DNA of 64,000 nucleotides from Rahnella sikkimica (GTDB lineage: Bacteria > Pseudomonadota > Gammaproteobacteria > Enterobacterales > Enterobacteriaceae), in contig NZ_CP019062.1 in NCBI RefSeq assembly GCF_002951615.1, forward strand, positions 3,658,001 through 3,722,000. The letters run 5' to 3'. The notes below the pieces were generated by a model, which saw only the letters and a list, made by a program, of their open reading frames with translations, made no database searches and had not been told where the DNA came from. The position numbers and the translations under genes were made by a program. This document shows, piece by piece, positions 35,961 to 48,055 of the stretch (its first letter is position 1; every line of letters begins with the position of its first letter).

Positions 35961-35994
35961 AAAAAGCGGCAGGGGTTCCAGACCCGCTGCCGCT
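35961..35994 (-). terminator. Terminator of xanP
   Basis: On the minus strand agcggcag and ctgccgct frame a partly paired loop and are followed by five T residues, 26 bases after the xanP stop. Confidence 0.8.
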
Positions 35995-36019
35995 GTTACA
36001 CGCGGATTACATCCCGTGA

Positions 36020-37411
36020 TCACTTTTCGTGAGGGAAAACCAGATTCAGAACAATGGCGGTAATACCGCCAGCCGCAATCCCGGAAGACAGCAGCGTTTT
36101 TATCCAGTCAGGCGCGAATTGCAGGATCAGCGGCTGCTGGGAAACGCCCATGCCGACGGCCAGAGAAAGCGCCATGATCATAATTGCGCGGCGGTTCAGG
36201 CGCTCGCGGGAAACAATACGGACACCGGAAGCCGCAATCGTACCGAACATCACGATGGTCGCGCCGCCTAAAACAGGTTCTGGAATGTGCTGCACAAATC
36301 CGGCGACTGCCGGGAAAAGCCCCAACACGATCAGCATCAGCGAAACCACGAAACCGACATAACGGCTGGCCACGCCGGTGAGCTGAATTACGCCGTTGTT
36401 CTGGCCAAAACAGGAGTTCGGGAAGGTATTGAATACGGCTGACAGCATCGAGTTCAGGCCGTTAGCCAGCACGCCGCCTTTGATGCGCTTCATGTACAGC
36501 GGGCCACTGACCGGTTGCTCGGAAACGTCAGACGTCGCGGTGATATCGCCGATAGTTTCCAGCGATGTCACCATAAAGATAAGCATCAGCGGGATCAGCA
36601 GATTCCAGTCAAAGCCGAGCCCGTAATACAACGGCGTTGGCAACGTAATCCAGCTGCTCTGCGCGGCTGGCGCTACTTCAGGCAACATGCCCATCATCCA
36701 TGCCGCCAGATACCCTACCGCCATGGCGATAACCAGCGACGCGACGCGCATATACGGATTACGCTGGCGGTTGAGCAGAATGATGACCACCAGAACAACC
36801 GCCGCCAGAATCAGGTTTTTAGGCGCGCCGAACGTATGATTGCTCATCGCCGCATAGCCGCCACCAATTGAGGTCAGCCCGACCTGAATCAGAGAAAGAC
36901 CGATAATCATCACAACAATGCCGGAAACCAGCGGGGTAATGACGCGGCGTGCAAGGTGCAGGAAACGTGACAGAACGATTTCGGTGCAGGAAGCCAGCAT
37001 CAATGTGCCGAACAGCGCGGCCATCATTGTCGGAACGTCAGCACCGCCGTTTTTCAGCGCCAGACCGCCCATAATCAACGGCGAAACAAAGTTAAAGCTG
37101 GTGCCCTGAATAGAGAGCAGGCCAGAGCCGACGGGACCCCAGGTTTTAATTTGCAGAATGGAAGCCAGACCCGAAGCGAACAGCGACATGCTGATAATGT
37201 GCTGGGTGTCCTGCGCAGGTAAACCGAGCGCCTGACAAATCAGTAATGCGGGGGTGATCACCGCGACAAACATCGCCAGTAAGTGCTGACAGGCGGCAAA
37301 GAGAGTCTGAGGTATCGGCGGGCGGTCTTCGAGCCGGTAAATCAGTTCACTTTTTGGCTGGCGGGAAAGGTCGGGTTGTTGCGAGTCTTGTTCTGAGGTT
37401 TGCGAACTCAT
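36020..37411 (-). CDS. xanP: Xanthine:H+ symporter XanP
   Basis: XanP is a high-affinity xanthine permease of the NAT/NCS2 family. The 463 aa protein has about 14 hydrophobic segments; the signature region [20 protein letters not shown] (NAT motif) and the His-containing TM1 ([11 protein letters not shown]) are intact. The ATG at 37411 matches E. coli; an in-frame TTG at 37426 is possible but adds unmatched residues. A PurR-type box lies upstream. Confidence 0.94.
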   Translation of the reverse strand: MSSQTSEQDSQQPDLSRQPKSELIYRLEDRPPIPQTLFAACQHLLAMFVAVITPALLICQALGLPAQDTQHIISMSLFASGLASILQIKTWGPVGSGLLSIQGTSFNFVSPLIMGGLALKNGGADVPTMMAALFGTLMLASCTEIVLSRFLHLARRVITPLVSGIVVMIIGLSLIQVGLTSIGGGYAAMSNHTFGAPKNLILAAVVLVVIILLNRQRNPYMRVASLVIAMAVGYLAAWMMGMLPEVAPAAQSSWITLPTPLYYGLGFDWNLLIPLMLIFMVTSLETIGDITATSDVSEQPVSGPLYMKRIKGGVLANGLNSMLSAVFNTFPNSCFGQNNGVIQLTGVASRYVGFVVSLMLIVLGLFPAVAGFVQHIPEPVLGGATIVMFGTIAASGVRIVSRERLNRRAIMIMALSLAVGMGVSQQPLILQFAPDWIKTLLSSGIAAGGITAIVLNLVFPHEK

Positions 37412-37467
37412 GTTATGGCATTCCAATAAGCGGCAAAGCGGGCATTTTTATTGAAATACGCGACAAA

Positions 37468-37481
37468 AGCAAACGTTTGCT
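37468..37481. promoter_or_regulatory. PurR-type operator upstream of xanP
   Basis: AGCAAACGTTTGCT is a perfect 14 bp palindrome and contains the PurR core GCAAACGTTTGC. It lies 57 bp before the xanP start in a stretch (37412-37615) without genes. Purine-dependent repression of this purine transporter is a strong inference. Other LacI-family proteins can bind similar cores, so the assignment is not certain. Confidence 0.75.
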
Positions 37482-37615
37482 AACGACAATGTAAACTGTG
37501 AAATCTTCGTTAAAAATTCTTTTATGAACTGTTTATCCGGGCGAGGGTTTTCGGTGGAAGTGTTAGTCAGTTTCAGACGAAAAATCGGGTGCGTACGCCG
37601 GGTTTCTGAATGGAT

Positions 37616-37646
37616 ACAGGCACCGGAATGAATGCACGGTGCCTGT
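37616..37646. terminator. Hairpin after the PTS gene
   Basis: acaggcaccg and cggtgcctgt form a perfect 10 bp stem with an 11-base loop, 29 bases past the stop of the minus-strand PTS gene. There is no T run on the minus strand but four T on the plus strand, so its role is uncertain. Confidence 0.45.
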
Positions 37647-37674
37647 TTTACGTGTCTGTTTCTTCACTTATCGC

Positions 37675-39000
37675 TTACTGAGTCGCGTCTGCATTTTCTG
37701 TAAACACAACTTCCGCTTCAGCTGCTTTTTCCTGCGTCAGTAACTGCTTTTCGTAAACCTTGAAGAACGGATAGTAAATCACCATCGAGAGCAGCATCAG
37801 CATGATCACCAGAATCGAGACTTTGAAATCCCAGCCCATCGCCCATGCTGCGCCAATCGGTGCCGGAGATGTCCAGGGAACCAGCGAAATCATATGCGGA
37901 AGAAAGTTTGTCGATACTGCGCAGTAGGCGATCACGGCGTTAACCATTGGTGCGAGAAGGAACGGAATGAAAAATACCGGATTCATGACGATCGGCGTAC
38001 CAAAAATCACCGGCTCATTGATGTTAAAACAACTCGGCACCAGACTGAGTTTTCCCATGGTGCGCAGATGCGCCGATTTGCTGCGGCAAAACAGCAAGAC
38101 CAGCCCGATGGTGGCACCGGATCCGCCGATCACGATCAGGAAGTTCCAGAATGCTTCGGTCATGATGTGCGTCATCGGCAAACCTGCGGCGAGATCGGTC
38201 TGGTTCAGCCCCAGATTGGTCAGCCAGAAAGCCTGCAACATCCCCGAAACGATAGCCGAACCATGAATACCGGCGAACCACAGCAGATGGCAAATCAGCA
38301 CCGCCAGAAGGACGGCAGGCAGGGAGTCAGCAGCGGAAATCAACGGCTCGAACAGTGCCATAATCGCCTGAGGCAACAGCATCTCGAAGCCCGATTGCAC
38401 CAGTAAACTCAGCGGGAACAGCGTAATGACCACGGCAATAATTGGGATCAGCAGATCGAAAGAATGCTTAATATTGGAAGGCACCTGCTCGGGAAGCCGG
38501 ATGCCAATGTTGTATTTTTTCAGCAACCGCGTCAGTTCGGTCACATAAATCGCCACCAGAATGGCGGTGAAAATCCCCACGCCGCCCAGCGCGGCCGTCG
38601 ACATTTTTTCATCAATCTGAGGCGCGGCCACCAGCAGAAAAGACATCAGCGACAACATCGCGGTCATAAACGGGTCAAGCTTGTAGCTTCGCGCCAGGTT
38701 GTAGGCAATCGCCGCGGCGATGTAGATCGACATAATCCCCATCGTCATATTGAACGGCGTCAGAATCTGCACTTCATATTTTGCCGACAGTTCAAGCCAG
38801 CTTCGTGCAAATCCCCATGAGGATTCAGGAGAGAATGGCGGGTGGACGAAAACCAGTAGAAATGAACCCACAATCATAAATGGCATTGCTGAAATAAACC
38901 CGTCACGCACCGCCATGACATGGCGCTGCGAAGATAATCGGGCCGCAAACGGGCTGATTTTCTGCTCTATAAAATCAAAGAGGGATTGGCTGATACTCAT
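37675..39000 (-). CDS. PTS EIIC component, lactose/cellobiose family
   Basis: A 441 aa membrane protein of the PTS EIIC family for oligo-beta-glucosides (CelB/ChbC/LacE type). Visible features are the N-terminal RDGFISAMPFMIVGSFLL, the HGSAIVSGM segment and the EIIC signature region NINEPVIFGTPIVMNPVFFIPF. No EIIA or EIIB gene lies nearby, so it must work with partners encoded elsewhere. E. coli has gltS at this place between recG and xanP. The exact sugar cannot be read from sequence. A CRP-like site lies upstream. Confidence 0.85.
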   Translation of the reverse strand: MSISQSLFDFIEQKISPFAARLSSQRHVMAVRDGFISAMPFMIVGSFLLVFVHPPFSPESSWGFARSWLELSAKYEVQILTPFNMTMGIMSIYIAAAIAYNLARSYKLDPFMTAMLSLMSFLLVAAPQIDEKMSTAALGGVGIFTAILVAIYVTELTRLLKKYNIGIRLPEQVPSNIKHSFDLLIPIIAVVITLFPLSLLVQSGFEMLLPQAIMALFEPLISAADSLPAVLLAVLICHLLWFAGIHGSAIVSGMLQAFWLTNLGLNQTDLAAGLPMTHIMTEAFWNFLIVIGGSGATIGLVLLFCRSKSAHLRTMGKLSLVPSCFNINEPVIFGTPIVMNPVFFIPFLLAPMVNAVIAYCAVSTNFLPHMISLVPWTSPAPIGAAWAMGWDFKVSILVIMLMLLSMVIYYPFFKVYEKQLLTQEKAAEAEVVFTENADATQ

Positions 39001-39100
39001 GATGATATTGGCCTTATAGTGAGGGGAACTGACAGGCTTGCCTTAATTATCATCAGTGTAGTGGCGGGGTATGAAACCGGTTACCGACTTTATCCCAGTC

Positions 39101-39116
39101 TGTGAAGGTCATCAAA
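39101..39116. promoter_or_regulatory. Candidate CRP site upstream of the PTS gene
   Basis: TGTGA-aggtca-TCAAA matches 8 of 10 consensus positions of TGTGA-N6-TCACA, 100 bp before the PTS start. Catabolite control would fit a sugar transporter, but the site is not perfect. Confidence 0.4.
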
Positions 39117-39178
39117 TAACCAGAGGACTTAGTGGTTTTGAGGCGAAAATGAGCAGAAGTGGGATAAATACATCTGAA

Positions 39179-39207
39179 CCAAAACATCATTTTCAATAAT
39201 GTTTTGG
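39179..39207. other. Inverted repeat between recG and the PTS gene
   Basis: CCAAAACAT and ATGTTTTGG are perfect 9 bp arms around an 11-base centre. It may be the operator of a local regulator or a weak terminator of recG; no T run follows on the minus strand. Confidence 0.4.
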
Positions 39208-39232
39208 CATTTCAGGAAAGCAAGAGGGGAAA

Positions 39233-41314
39233 TCAGGCGTTGGTATAACGCACCCTTTCCGGCAGCCAGCGCTCAATCAGCGCTTTTGCATGATCGGGGA
39301 ATTGCTGCTGGAGATATCGGGCAATACGCTGTACGTCGGGGATCATGGCCTGATCGCGCAGCAAGTCAGCCACTTTAAATTCGGCGCTGCCGGTCTGGCG
39401 CGTGCCCAGTAATTCACCCGGCCCGCGGATTTCTAAATCCTGCTGAGCAATGACAAACCCATCGTTGCTGTCGCGTAAAACCTGCAAGCGCTTCTGCGCC
39501 GTTTTGCTCATTGGCGTTTTGTACAACAACACGCAGTGAGAAGCGATGGCACCGCGCCCGACGCGGCCACGCAGTTGGTGTAACTGCGCCAGCCCGAGGC
39601 GTTCCGGGTTTTCGATGATCATCAGGCTGGCGTTGGGGACATCGACACCCACCTCGATGACGGTTGTCGCCACCAGAAGCTGCACTTCGCCCTGTTTGAA
39701 CGCCTGCATCACGGCCTGCTTTTCCTGCGCTTTCATCCGGCCATGAACTAGCCCGATATTCAGCGCAGGCAGCGCTTCTTTCAGCCCTTCCCAGGTGGCT
39801 TCCGCTGCCTGAGCTTCCAGCATTTCTGATTCTTCAATCAGCGTACAAACCCAGTAAGCCTGACGATTTTCCTGCTCGCAGGCGCTTTTCACGCGACTGA
39901 TGATATCGCTGCGGCGCGTATCAGGGATCGCAACGGTCGTTACCGGCGTTCTGCCCGGCGGAAGTTCATCGATAACGGAAGTATCCAGATCGGCGTAAGC
40001 GGTCATTGCCAGCGTCCGGGGGATTGGCGTTGCGGTCATGATCAGCTGATGCGGATGGAAGCCCTGTTGCAGACCTTTTTCCCACAACGCCAGGCGCTGA
40101 TGAACGCCAAAGCGGTGTTGCTCATCGATGATCACCAGAGATAACGAGGAGAACAGAACCTGTTCCTGAAATATCGCGTGAGTCCCGACGACCATCGAAA
40201 CCTGTCCGCTGGCAATCGCATCCTGCTGCGTCTGTCTGGCTTTGCCTTTTTGTTTCCCGGCCAGCCATCCGACCTGAATTCCCAGCGGTTCGAACCACTG
40301 ACGGAAATTATTGGCGTGCTGCTCGGCGAGTAATTCCGTGGGGGCCATCAGCCCGACTTGCTGCCCCTGCGCAATGGCACAAAGCGCTGCAAGCGCCGCC
40401 ACCAGTGTTTTGCCTGAACCTACGTCGCCCTGAACCAGCCGCATCATCGGATAGCTTTTTGCTAAATCCTGTTCGATTTCAGCCACCACGCGCTGTTGCG
40501 CACCGGTCGGGCTGAAAGGCAAAGAGGCCAGAAACTGATTTTTAAGGCGGTCGTCATGATGTAGCGGCATGGCTTTATAGCTTTGCGTGCCAGCGCGGAC
40601 GGCCAGCATGCTGAGATTGTGCGCCAACAACTCTTCCATAATCAGACGACGCTGTGCCGGATGATGCCCTTTTTCCAGGTCAGCCAGCTGAATGTCCGGC
40701 GGCGGCCTGTGCAGCAAATGCAGCGCCTGCGGAAGCGGGATTAATGAACGGCTCAGTTCTTCCGGCAAGAGTTCAGCGATTGGCACCGTATCGAGCAATT
40801 CCAGCGCCTGATCGGTCAGTTTTCGCAATGTCGCCTGACGGATACCTTCCGTTGTCGGATAAACCGGCGTCAGCGATTCCTGCAAAACAACTTCGCTGTT
40901 TTCGCCCTGAACACGGTATTCAGGATGAATAATTTCAGCGCCGTGCGTACCGCGTTTGATTTCGCCATAAGCCGTCACACGGCGGCCAGCAGCCAGGCTA
41001 TTTTTCATGGCGGCGTTGAAGTTGAAAAAGCGCAATGTCAGTAAACCTGTGCCATCGCTTATCTGGCAGGTGAGCATTCTGCGACGACCGAAACTGATAT
41101 CACTTCGCAGCACTTCGCCTTCTACGGTCGCAAAGATACCCGGCAATAAATCATTGATGGTGTACAGACGTGTGCGGTCTTCGTAACGCAGGGGAAGGTG
41201 AAGCAGCAGATCCTGAATAGTTTCAAGACCGAGTTTAGCAAGTTTTTCTGCCTGACTGGCCCCCACGCCGGAGAGCGAGGTGAGCGGGATGGCGTCGAGC
41301 AGGCGGCCTTTCAT
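39233..41314 (-). CDS. recG: ATP-dependent DNA helicase RecG
   Basis: RecG reverses stalled forks and branch-migrates Holliday junctions. The N-terminal wedge/OB domain is followed by helicase motif I LVQGDVGSGKTLVA, motif II DEQHRFG, motif III TATPIPR and motif VI QLRGRVGRG. The start at 41314 (MKGRLLDAIPL) gives 693 aa as in E. coli and overlaps trmH by 4 bases; the frame open to 41350 lies within trmH. It is the last gene of the spoT-trmH-recG row. Confidence 0.96.
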   Translation of the reverse strand: MKGRLLDAIPLTSLSGVGASQAEKLAKLGLETIQDLLLHLPLRYEDRTRLYTINDLLPGIFATVEGEVLRSDISFGRRRMLTCQISDGTGLLTLRFFNFNAAMKNSLAAGRRVTAYGEIKRGTHGAEIIHPEYRVQGENSEVVLQESLTPVYPTTEGIRQATLRKLTDQALELLDTVPIAELLPEELSRSLIPLPQALHLLHRPPPDIQLADLEKGHHPAQRRLIMEELLAHNLSMLAVRAGTQSYKAMPLHHDDRLKNQFLASLPFSPTGAQQRVVAEIEQDLAKSYPMMRLVQGDVGSGKTLVAALAALCAIAQGQQVGLMAPTELLAEQHANNFRQWFEPLGIQVGWLAGKQKGKARQTQQDAIASGQVSMVVGTHAIFQEQVLFSSLSLVIIDEQHRFGVHQRLALWEKGLQQGFHPHQLIMTATPIPRTLAMTAYADLDTSVIDELPPGRTPVTTVAIPDTRRSDIISRVKSACEQENRQAYWVCTLIEESEMLEAQAAEATWEGLKEALPALNIGLVHGRMKAQEKQAVMQAFKQGEVQLLVATTVIEVGVDVPNASLMIIENPERLGLAQLHQLRGRVGRGAIASHCVLLYKTPMSKTAQKRLQVLRDSNDGFVIAQQDLEIRGPGELLGTRQTGSAEFKVADLLRDQAMIPDVQRIARYLQQQFPDHAKALIERWLPERVRYTNA

Positions 41315-42009
41315 CTTTTTTTCACCGTCATTTGCATCGCTGACCACCATTCATCATCAGCAATAATTTGGCCAGTTTCATCAATGAATGGGCGCGGTAA
41401 TTTCTTTCGTTGCGCCACATGAGATAAGACCGGATAGCCGCCTTCAAAGAGCAGACGCTGCTGTTCTTTCTCGCTTAAAACGCTGTTCTCACGATCATAC
41501 ATCCCGGCATTTTCACGCTGGCGCTGTGCTTCGTACAGGATTAAAGCAGAGGCCACGGACACATTCAGCGACTGTACCATCCCGATCATCGGAATAATGA
41601 TATCGCTGTCCGCAAGAGCCAGAGCTTCGGGTGTAATACCGGTTTTTTCCTGCCCCAGCAAAATACAGGTCGGACGGGTGTAATCAATCGCGCGGAAGTC
41701 TACGGCTTTTTCAGACAGGTTGGTCGCAAGAATTTGCATACCCTGCGCCTTCATCTTGGCGACGGCATCCTGAATGGTTTTGTGCGTTTTAACCTGAACC
41801 CAGCTGTTACTCCCCGCAGCAGAAGAAACCAGTGTCTTCATTCGGGTCGTGGGCCAGACGGCGTGGATTTGGTGAACACCGACGGCGTCGGCGGTTCGGA
41901 TAACAGCAGAAACGTTATGCGGTTTATGCACCTGTTCCATGCAGACCGTCAGGTCTGGCTGTCGGGCCGCAAGCATTTCGCGGATGCGCGCATAACGTTC
42001 TGGGGTCAT
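41311..42009 (-). CDS. trmH: tRNA (Gm18) 2'-O-methyltransferase TrmH
   Basis: TrmH (SpoU) methylates the ribose of G18 in tRNA. It is a SPOUT enzyme with a C-terminal trefoil knot: motif 1 VHKPHNVSAVIRTADAVG, motif 2 ILLGQEKTGITPEAL and motif 3 IPMIGMVQSLNVSVASALIL are all visible. The 232 aa protein is close to the E. coli length. Coupled to spoT (5-base gap) and recG (4-base overlap). Confidence 0.95.
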   Translation of the reverse strand: MTPERYARIREMLAARQPDLTVCMEQVHKPHNVSAVIRTADAVGVHQIHAVWPTTRMKTLVSSAAGSNSWVQVKTHKTIQDAVAKMKAQGMQILATNLSEKAVDFRAIDYTRPTCILLGQEKTGITPEALALADSDIIIPMIGMVQSLNVSVASALILYEAQRQRENAGMYDRENSVLSEKEQQRLLFEGGYPVLSHVAQRKKLPRPFIDETGQIIADDEWWSAMQMTVKKR

Positions 42010-42014
42010 AACAA

Positions 42015-44123
42015 TCAGTTTCGGTTGCGGGTGACTTTGATGACGTCCGGCATGATACGAATTTTACGCATAATATTCGCCAGATGAACGCGGTCGCGGG
42101 TCGTCAGGCGGATAAAGGCACTGTATACGCGGCCGTCTTTTTCCTCAGTGCTCAGGCTCTGGATGTTTGACTGCGCGGCGTTAATCGCTGCGGTCAGGTT
42201 TGCCAGAGCGCCCTGATGGTTGAACATATCGACTTTGATTTCCGCGATAAATTCCTGATCCGTTTCCTGGTGATTATCCCAGTCAACGGCCATGAATTTC
42301 TCAGGTTCTTTCTGATAACCGCGAATGTTACGACAGGATTCATGGTGAATCACCAGTCCTTTACCCGGGCTCACGTGAGCAATGATCGGGTCACCCGGAA
42401 TAGGGCGGCAGCATTTCGCGAAGGTAATCAGCACGCCGTCTGCGCCTTTGATTGGCAGATTGCGTGTACCCGATGTTGCCATCGAAGACTGATCACCCAT
42501 CAGATTTTTAGCCACGACGACGCTCATGGCGTTGCCGAGACCAATTTCAGCCAGCAAATCGTCCATCGCCGCGAGCTTCATGCGGTCGAGTTCGTTTTTG
42601 ATATTTTCTGGCGGAATGTCTGACAGTTTTTTACCGGCACCCAGCGCATGGTTAAGCAGACGTCGACCGAGAGAAACAGAATCATCACGTTTCAGGTTCT
42701 TGAGCATCTGACGAATTTTGGCGCGAGCGCGTGAACTGACGACAAAGTTGAGCCATGCCGCATTCGGACGAGCGCCCGGCGCGGTAATGATTTCGATTGT
42801 CTGGCCGCTGGTCAGCGGCTGCGAGAGCGGATAAGGCTGACGATCAACACGCGCGCCGACGCAGGCATGTCCGATATCGGTATGCACGGCGTACGCGAAG
42901 TCGACCGGTGTCGCGCCCGCAGGCAATTCGACAATACGGCCTTCCGGCGTGAAGACATAAATCTCGTCCGGGAACAGATCCGATTTCACGCTCTCGATAA
43001 ATTCAAATGAGTTGCCCGCGCTCTGTTGCAGTTCGAGCAGGCTTTGCAGCCAACGTTGCGCACGGATCTGCGCCGTTGTGCTTGTTTCACTGTTCTCTTT
43101 ATAAGCCCAGTGTGCCGCAACCCCCATCTCTGCCATCTGATCCATATCTTCGGTACGGATTTGTACTTCAACCGGAACGCCGTGCGGGCCGATTAACGAA
43201 GTATGCAGAGATTGATAGCCGTTGGCTTTGGGGATGGCGATGTAATCTTTGACCCGACCCGGACGCGGTTTGTACAGGCTGTGCGCCTGGCCCAACACGC
43301 GGTAACAGGTATCGAGTTCTTTAACGATCACCCGGAAAGCGTAGATATCCATAATGGAATGGAAACGCTGTTCTTTCAGGTGCATTTTGCAATAGATCGA
43401 ATAGAGGTGCTTTTCGCGACCACTCACACGGCACTGAATACCGGCTTCGGTTAAACGGCCTTCTATCTCAGAGAGGATTTTTTGGATCATCTCTTTACGG
43501 TTACCACGCGCAGCTTTCACCACTTCTTTGATGACGCGATAACGGTTTGGATAGAGTGCTTCGAAGCCCAGCTCTTCGAGCTCGGTTTTCAGGTGGTGAA
43601 TACCCAAACGGTGTGCCAGCGGGCTGTAAATTTCCAGCGTTTCGCGGGCAATGCGGCGACGTTTGTCCGGGCGAAGAGAGCCCAGCGTGCGCATATTGTG
43701 GGTACGGTCAGCGAGTTTGATCAAAATGACGCGGATGTCTTGCACCATCGCCATGACCATTTTGCGGAAGTTTTCCGCCTGCGCTTCTTTCTTATCGCGG
43801 AATTTCAGCTTGTCTAACTTTGAAACGCCTTCAACCAGTTCAGCAACGCTTTTGCCAAACAGTTGTTCCATATCCTGGTAGGTTGCAGGCGTGTCTTCGA
43901 TAACGTCGTGTAATAACGCCGCCATCAGAGTCTCATGATCGAGCCTCATTTCAGCCAAAATACATGCCACGGCCACTGGGTGAGTAATGTAAGGCTCACC
44001 GCTGGAACGTGTCTGCCCCTCATGCGCGTCCCGCGCCACGAGGTAAGCCTGCACGAGGCGCTTAATTTGCTCCTCCGGCAGGTATTTTTGAATCAGTTGA
44101 TTCAGGCTTTCAAAGATATACAA
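42015..44123 (-). CDS. spoT: Bifunctional (p)ppGpp synthase/hydrolase SpoT
   Basis: SpoT degrades and weakly makes (p)ppGpp in response to starvation signals. It has an N-terminal HD hydrolase (THPVAVACIL and ALLHDVIEDTP around residues 47-75), a synthetase-like domain (KDYIAIPKANGYQSLHTSLI), a TGS domain (DEIYVFTPEGRIVELP) and a C-terminal ACT domain. The length of 702 aa is identical to E. coli. It follows rpoZ after 19 bases. Confidence 0.97.
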   Translation of the reverse strand: MYIFESLNQLIQKYLPEEQIKRLVQAYLVARDAHEGQTRSSGEPYITHPVAVACILAEMRLDHETLMAALLHDVIEDTPATYQDMEQLFGKSVAELVEGVSKLDKLKFRDKKEAQAENFRKMVMAMVQDIRVILIKLADRTHNMRTLGSLRPDKRRRIARETLEIYSPLAHRLGIHHLKTELEELGFEALYPNRYRVIKEVVKAARGNRKEMIQKILSEIEGRLTEAGIQCRVSGREKHLYSIYCKMHLKEQRFHSIMDIYAFRVIVKELDTCYRVLGQAHSLYKPRPGRVKDYIAIPKANGYQSLHTSLIGPHGVPVEVQIRTEDMDQMAEMGVAAHWAYKENSETSTTAQIRAQRWLQSLLELQQSAGNSFEFIESVKSDLFPDEIYVFTPEGRIVELPAGATPVDFAYAVHTDIGHACVGARVDRQPYPLSQPLTSGQTIEIITAPGARPNAAWLNFVVSSRARAKIRQMLKNLKRDDSVSLGRRLLNHALGAGKKLSDIPPENIKNELDRMKLAAMDDLLAEIGLGNAMSVVVAKNLMGDQSSMATSGTRNLPIKGADGVLITFAKCCRPIPGDPIIAHVSPGKGLVIHHESCRNIRGYQKEPEKFMAVDWDNHQETDQEFIAEIKVDMFNHQGALANLTAAINAAQSNIQSLSTEEKDGRVYSAFIRLTTRDRVHLANIMRKIRIMPDVIKVTRNRN

Positions 44124-44142
44124 GTGAGATCCGTTTCGTTAA

Positions 44143-44418
44143 TTAACGACGACCTTCAGCGATGGCAGTCACTGCCTGAATCTCTGCGGCTTCCTGTTCT
44201 TGCTGTTCCTGACGGTCACGAACGTCGAGGATCTGATTCGTGATCAGGCCTTCTTCAATTTCGCGCAGGGCAATAACAGTCACTTTATCGTTTTCTTCAG
44301 CGACCAGTGGATCTTTACCACCAGATTGCAGCTGGCGTGCGCGACGAGCAGCCACCAACACCAGGTCAAAACGGTTACCAATTTTCTCAACAGCGTCTTG
44401 AACAGTTACGCGTGCCAT
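44143..44418 (-). CDS. rpoZ: RNA polymerase omega subunit
   Basis: Omega assists assembly of beta' and forms part of the ppGpp site on RNA polymerase. The 91 aa protein begins [20 protein letters not shown], nearly invariant in the family, and has [13 protein letters not shown]. It heads the rpoZ-spoT-trmH-recG operon. Confidence 0.97.
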   Translation of the reverse strand: MARVTVQDAVEKIGNRFDLVLVAARRARQLQSGGKDPLVAEENDKVTVIALREIEEGLITNQILDVRDRQEQQEQEAAEIQAVTAIAEGRR

Positions 44419-44472
44419 ATATGTGCTACTCCACAGGGTGACGAAAGACTGGGCATAATACTGAAAGTGACT

Positions 44473-45105
<633 letters not shown>

Positions 45106-45284
45106 TCAACTGATTGGGTTGATAGGAAGTATGCGAAGAGTGATCTCACGCACAGTATACACGCTCGCCGCATTCGGTGCAGCGTTCCGACGTATTTCAT
45201 CGTAACTAAGCCCGGGAAAACAGCCCCAATTTGTGGAATTACGCGCTGCATTCCAAAATTTCTTTGTATTACAGCAACGAATGA

Positions 45285-47072
<1,788 letters not shown>

Positions 47073-47093
47073 CCCAGAAAGGTGACTGATAAC

Positions 47094-47711
47094 TTAATGA
47101 TCTGAGTGCGGGTAATTGAACACCGGCAGCCCGAGACGAAACCGCAGTGCGATAAGACGCGCGGTAAAACCGACAAGCAGGGTGATAATGACCACCAGAT
47201 TGTGCGGCAACGCGAGATACTGCAGCCCGATATAAACCCAGGCGGAGGCGAAAGAGATACCTGCGTAGATTTCTTTCTGGAAGACCAGTGGGATCTGATT
47301 ACACATCATATCCCGCAGCACACCGCCGAAAACGCCGGTAATCACAGCACAGACTGACGCGATGATTGCACCGTGGCCCATATCGAGTGCGACCTGTGTC
47401 CCGATAATTGAAAATACCACCAAACCTACGGCATCGAGCACGAGGAATAACCGGCGAAGGTGCTGCATCAGGGGGGCCAGCCAGGTTGTCATGATGGCGG
47501 CAACGGCCACAATGACGATGTATTCCGGGTGTTTAACCCAGCCCAGAGGATAGTGTCCCAGCAACATGTCACGAACAGAACCGCCGCCAATAGCCGTTGC
47601 TGCCGCAATAATGATGACGCCGAAAGTGTCCATTTTACGACGTCCGGCCGCCAGAGCACCGGTCATGGCTTCTGCGGTGATCCCGATAATATAAAGCACT
47701 GTGAGTAACAT
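47094..47711 (-). CDS. yicG: TRIC-type membrane channel protein YicG
   Basis: YicG is a 205 aa inner-membrane protein of the UPF0126/TRIC family, made of two related three-helix halves. The paired glycine-rich motifs [13 protein letters not shown] and [13 protein letters not shown] are the family's duplicated signature. Bacterial TRIC homologues conduct monovalent cations; the physiological role here is unknown. Confidence 0.92.
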   Translation of the reverse strand: MLLTVLYIIGITAEAMTGALAAGRRKMDTFGVIIIAAATAIGGGSVRDMLLGHYPLGWVKHPEYIVIVAVAAIMTTWLAPLMQHLRRLFLVLDAVGLVVFSIIGTQVALDMGHGAIIASVCAVITGVFGGVLRDMMCNQIPLVFQKEIYAGISFASAWVYIGLQYLALPHNLVVIITLLVGFTARLIALRFRLGLPVFNYPHSDH

Positions 47712-47990
47712 GAATGTTCGCCGGGCAAATCAATGAGTGAGAAAGCAGGAGCCGCGTAGAGTAATGAGGTTTTCATAAACTCTCGATTGAGTTTTTCTTT
47801 TGTATTCACCTTCAGATTACAAAAACTAATGTTATTAATTACTCAGTAAGGCAATACAAAAGGCTCGGGAAGGATTTTGGCTTATTTTAGATTAGAAAAA
47901 CAGATAGCGCCTGCTGGTTTCTACATCCTTCTTTCGTTTTCTTCCTGAAGTGTCTCTTCCATAAAGGTGAAAAACGTCTACTTTTAAGTT

Positions 47991-48008
47991 ACGATTATTT
48001 AAAATCGT
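47991..48008. promoter_or_regulatory. Possible operator upstream of the TetR gene
   Basis: acgatt and aatcgt are perfect arms around a 6-base centre, 48 bp before the TetR start. The longer stretch shares aaatcgt and cgtcac with the sequence in front of the fabF-like gene (48692-48721). The rest of the 47712-48055 gap is A+T-rich and shows no gene. Confidence 0.4.
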
Positions 48009-48055
48009 CACTAAAAGACGTAAAGCCTAATTGTTTTACCTGTCCGGAGGAGTGT

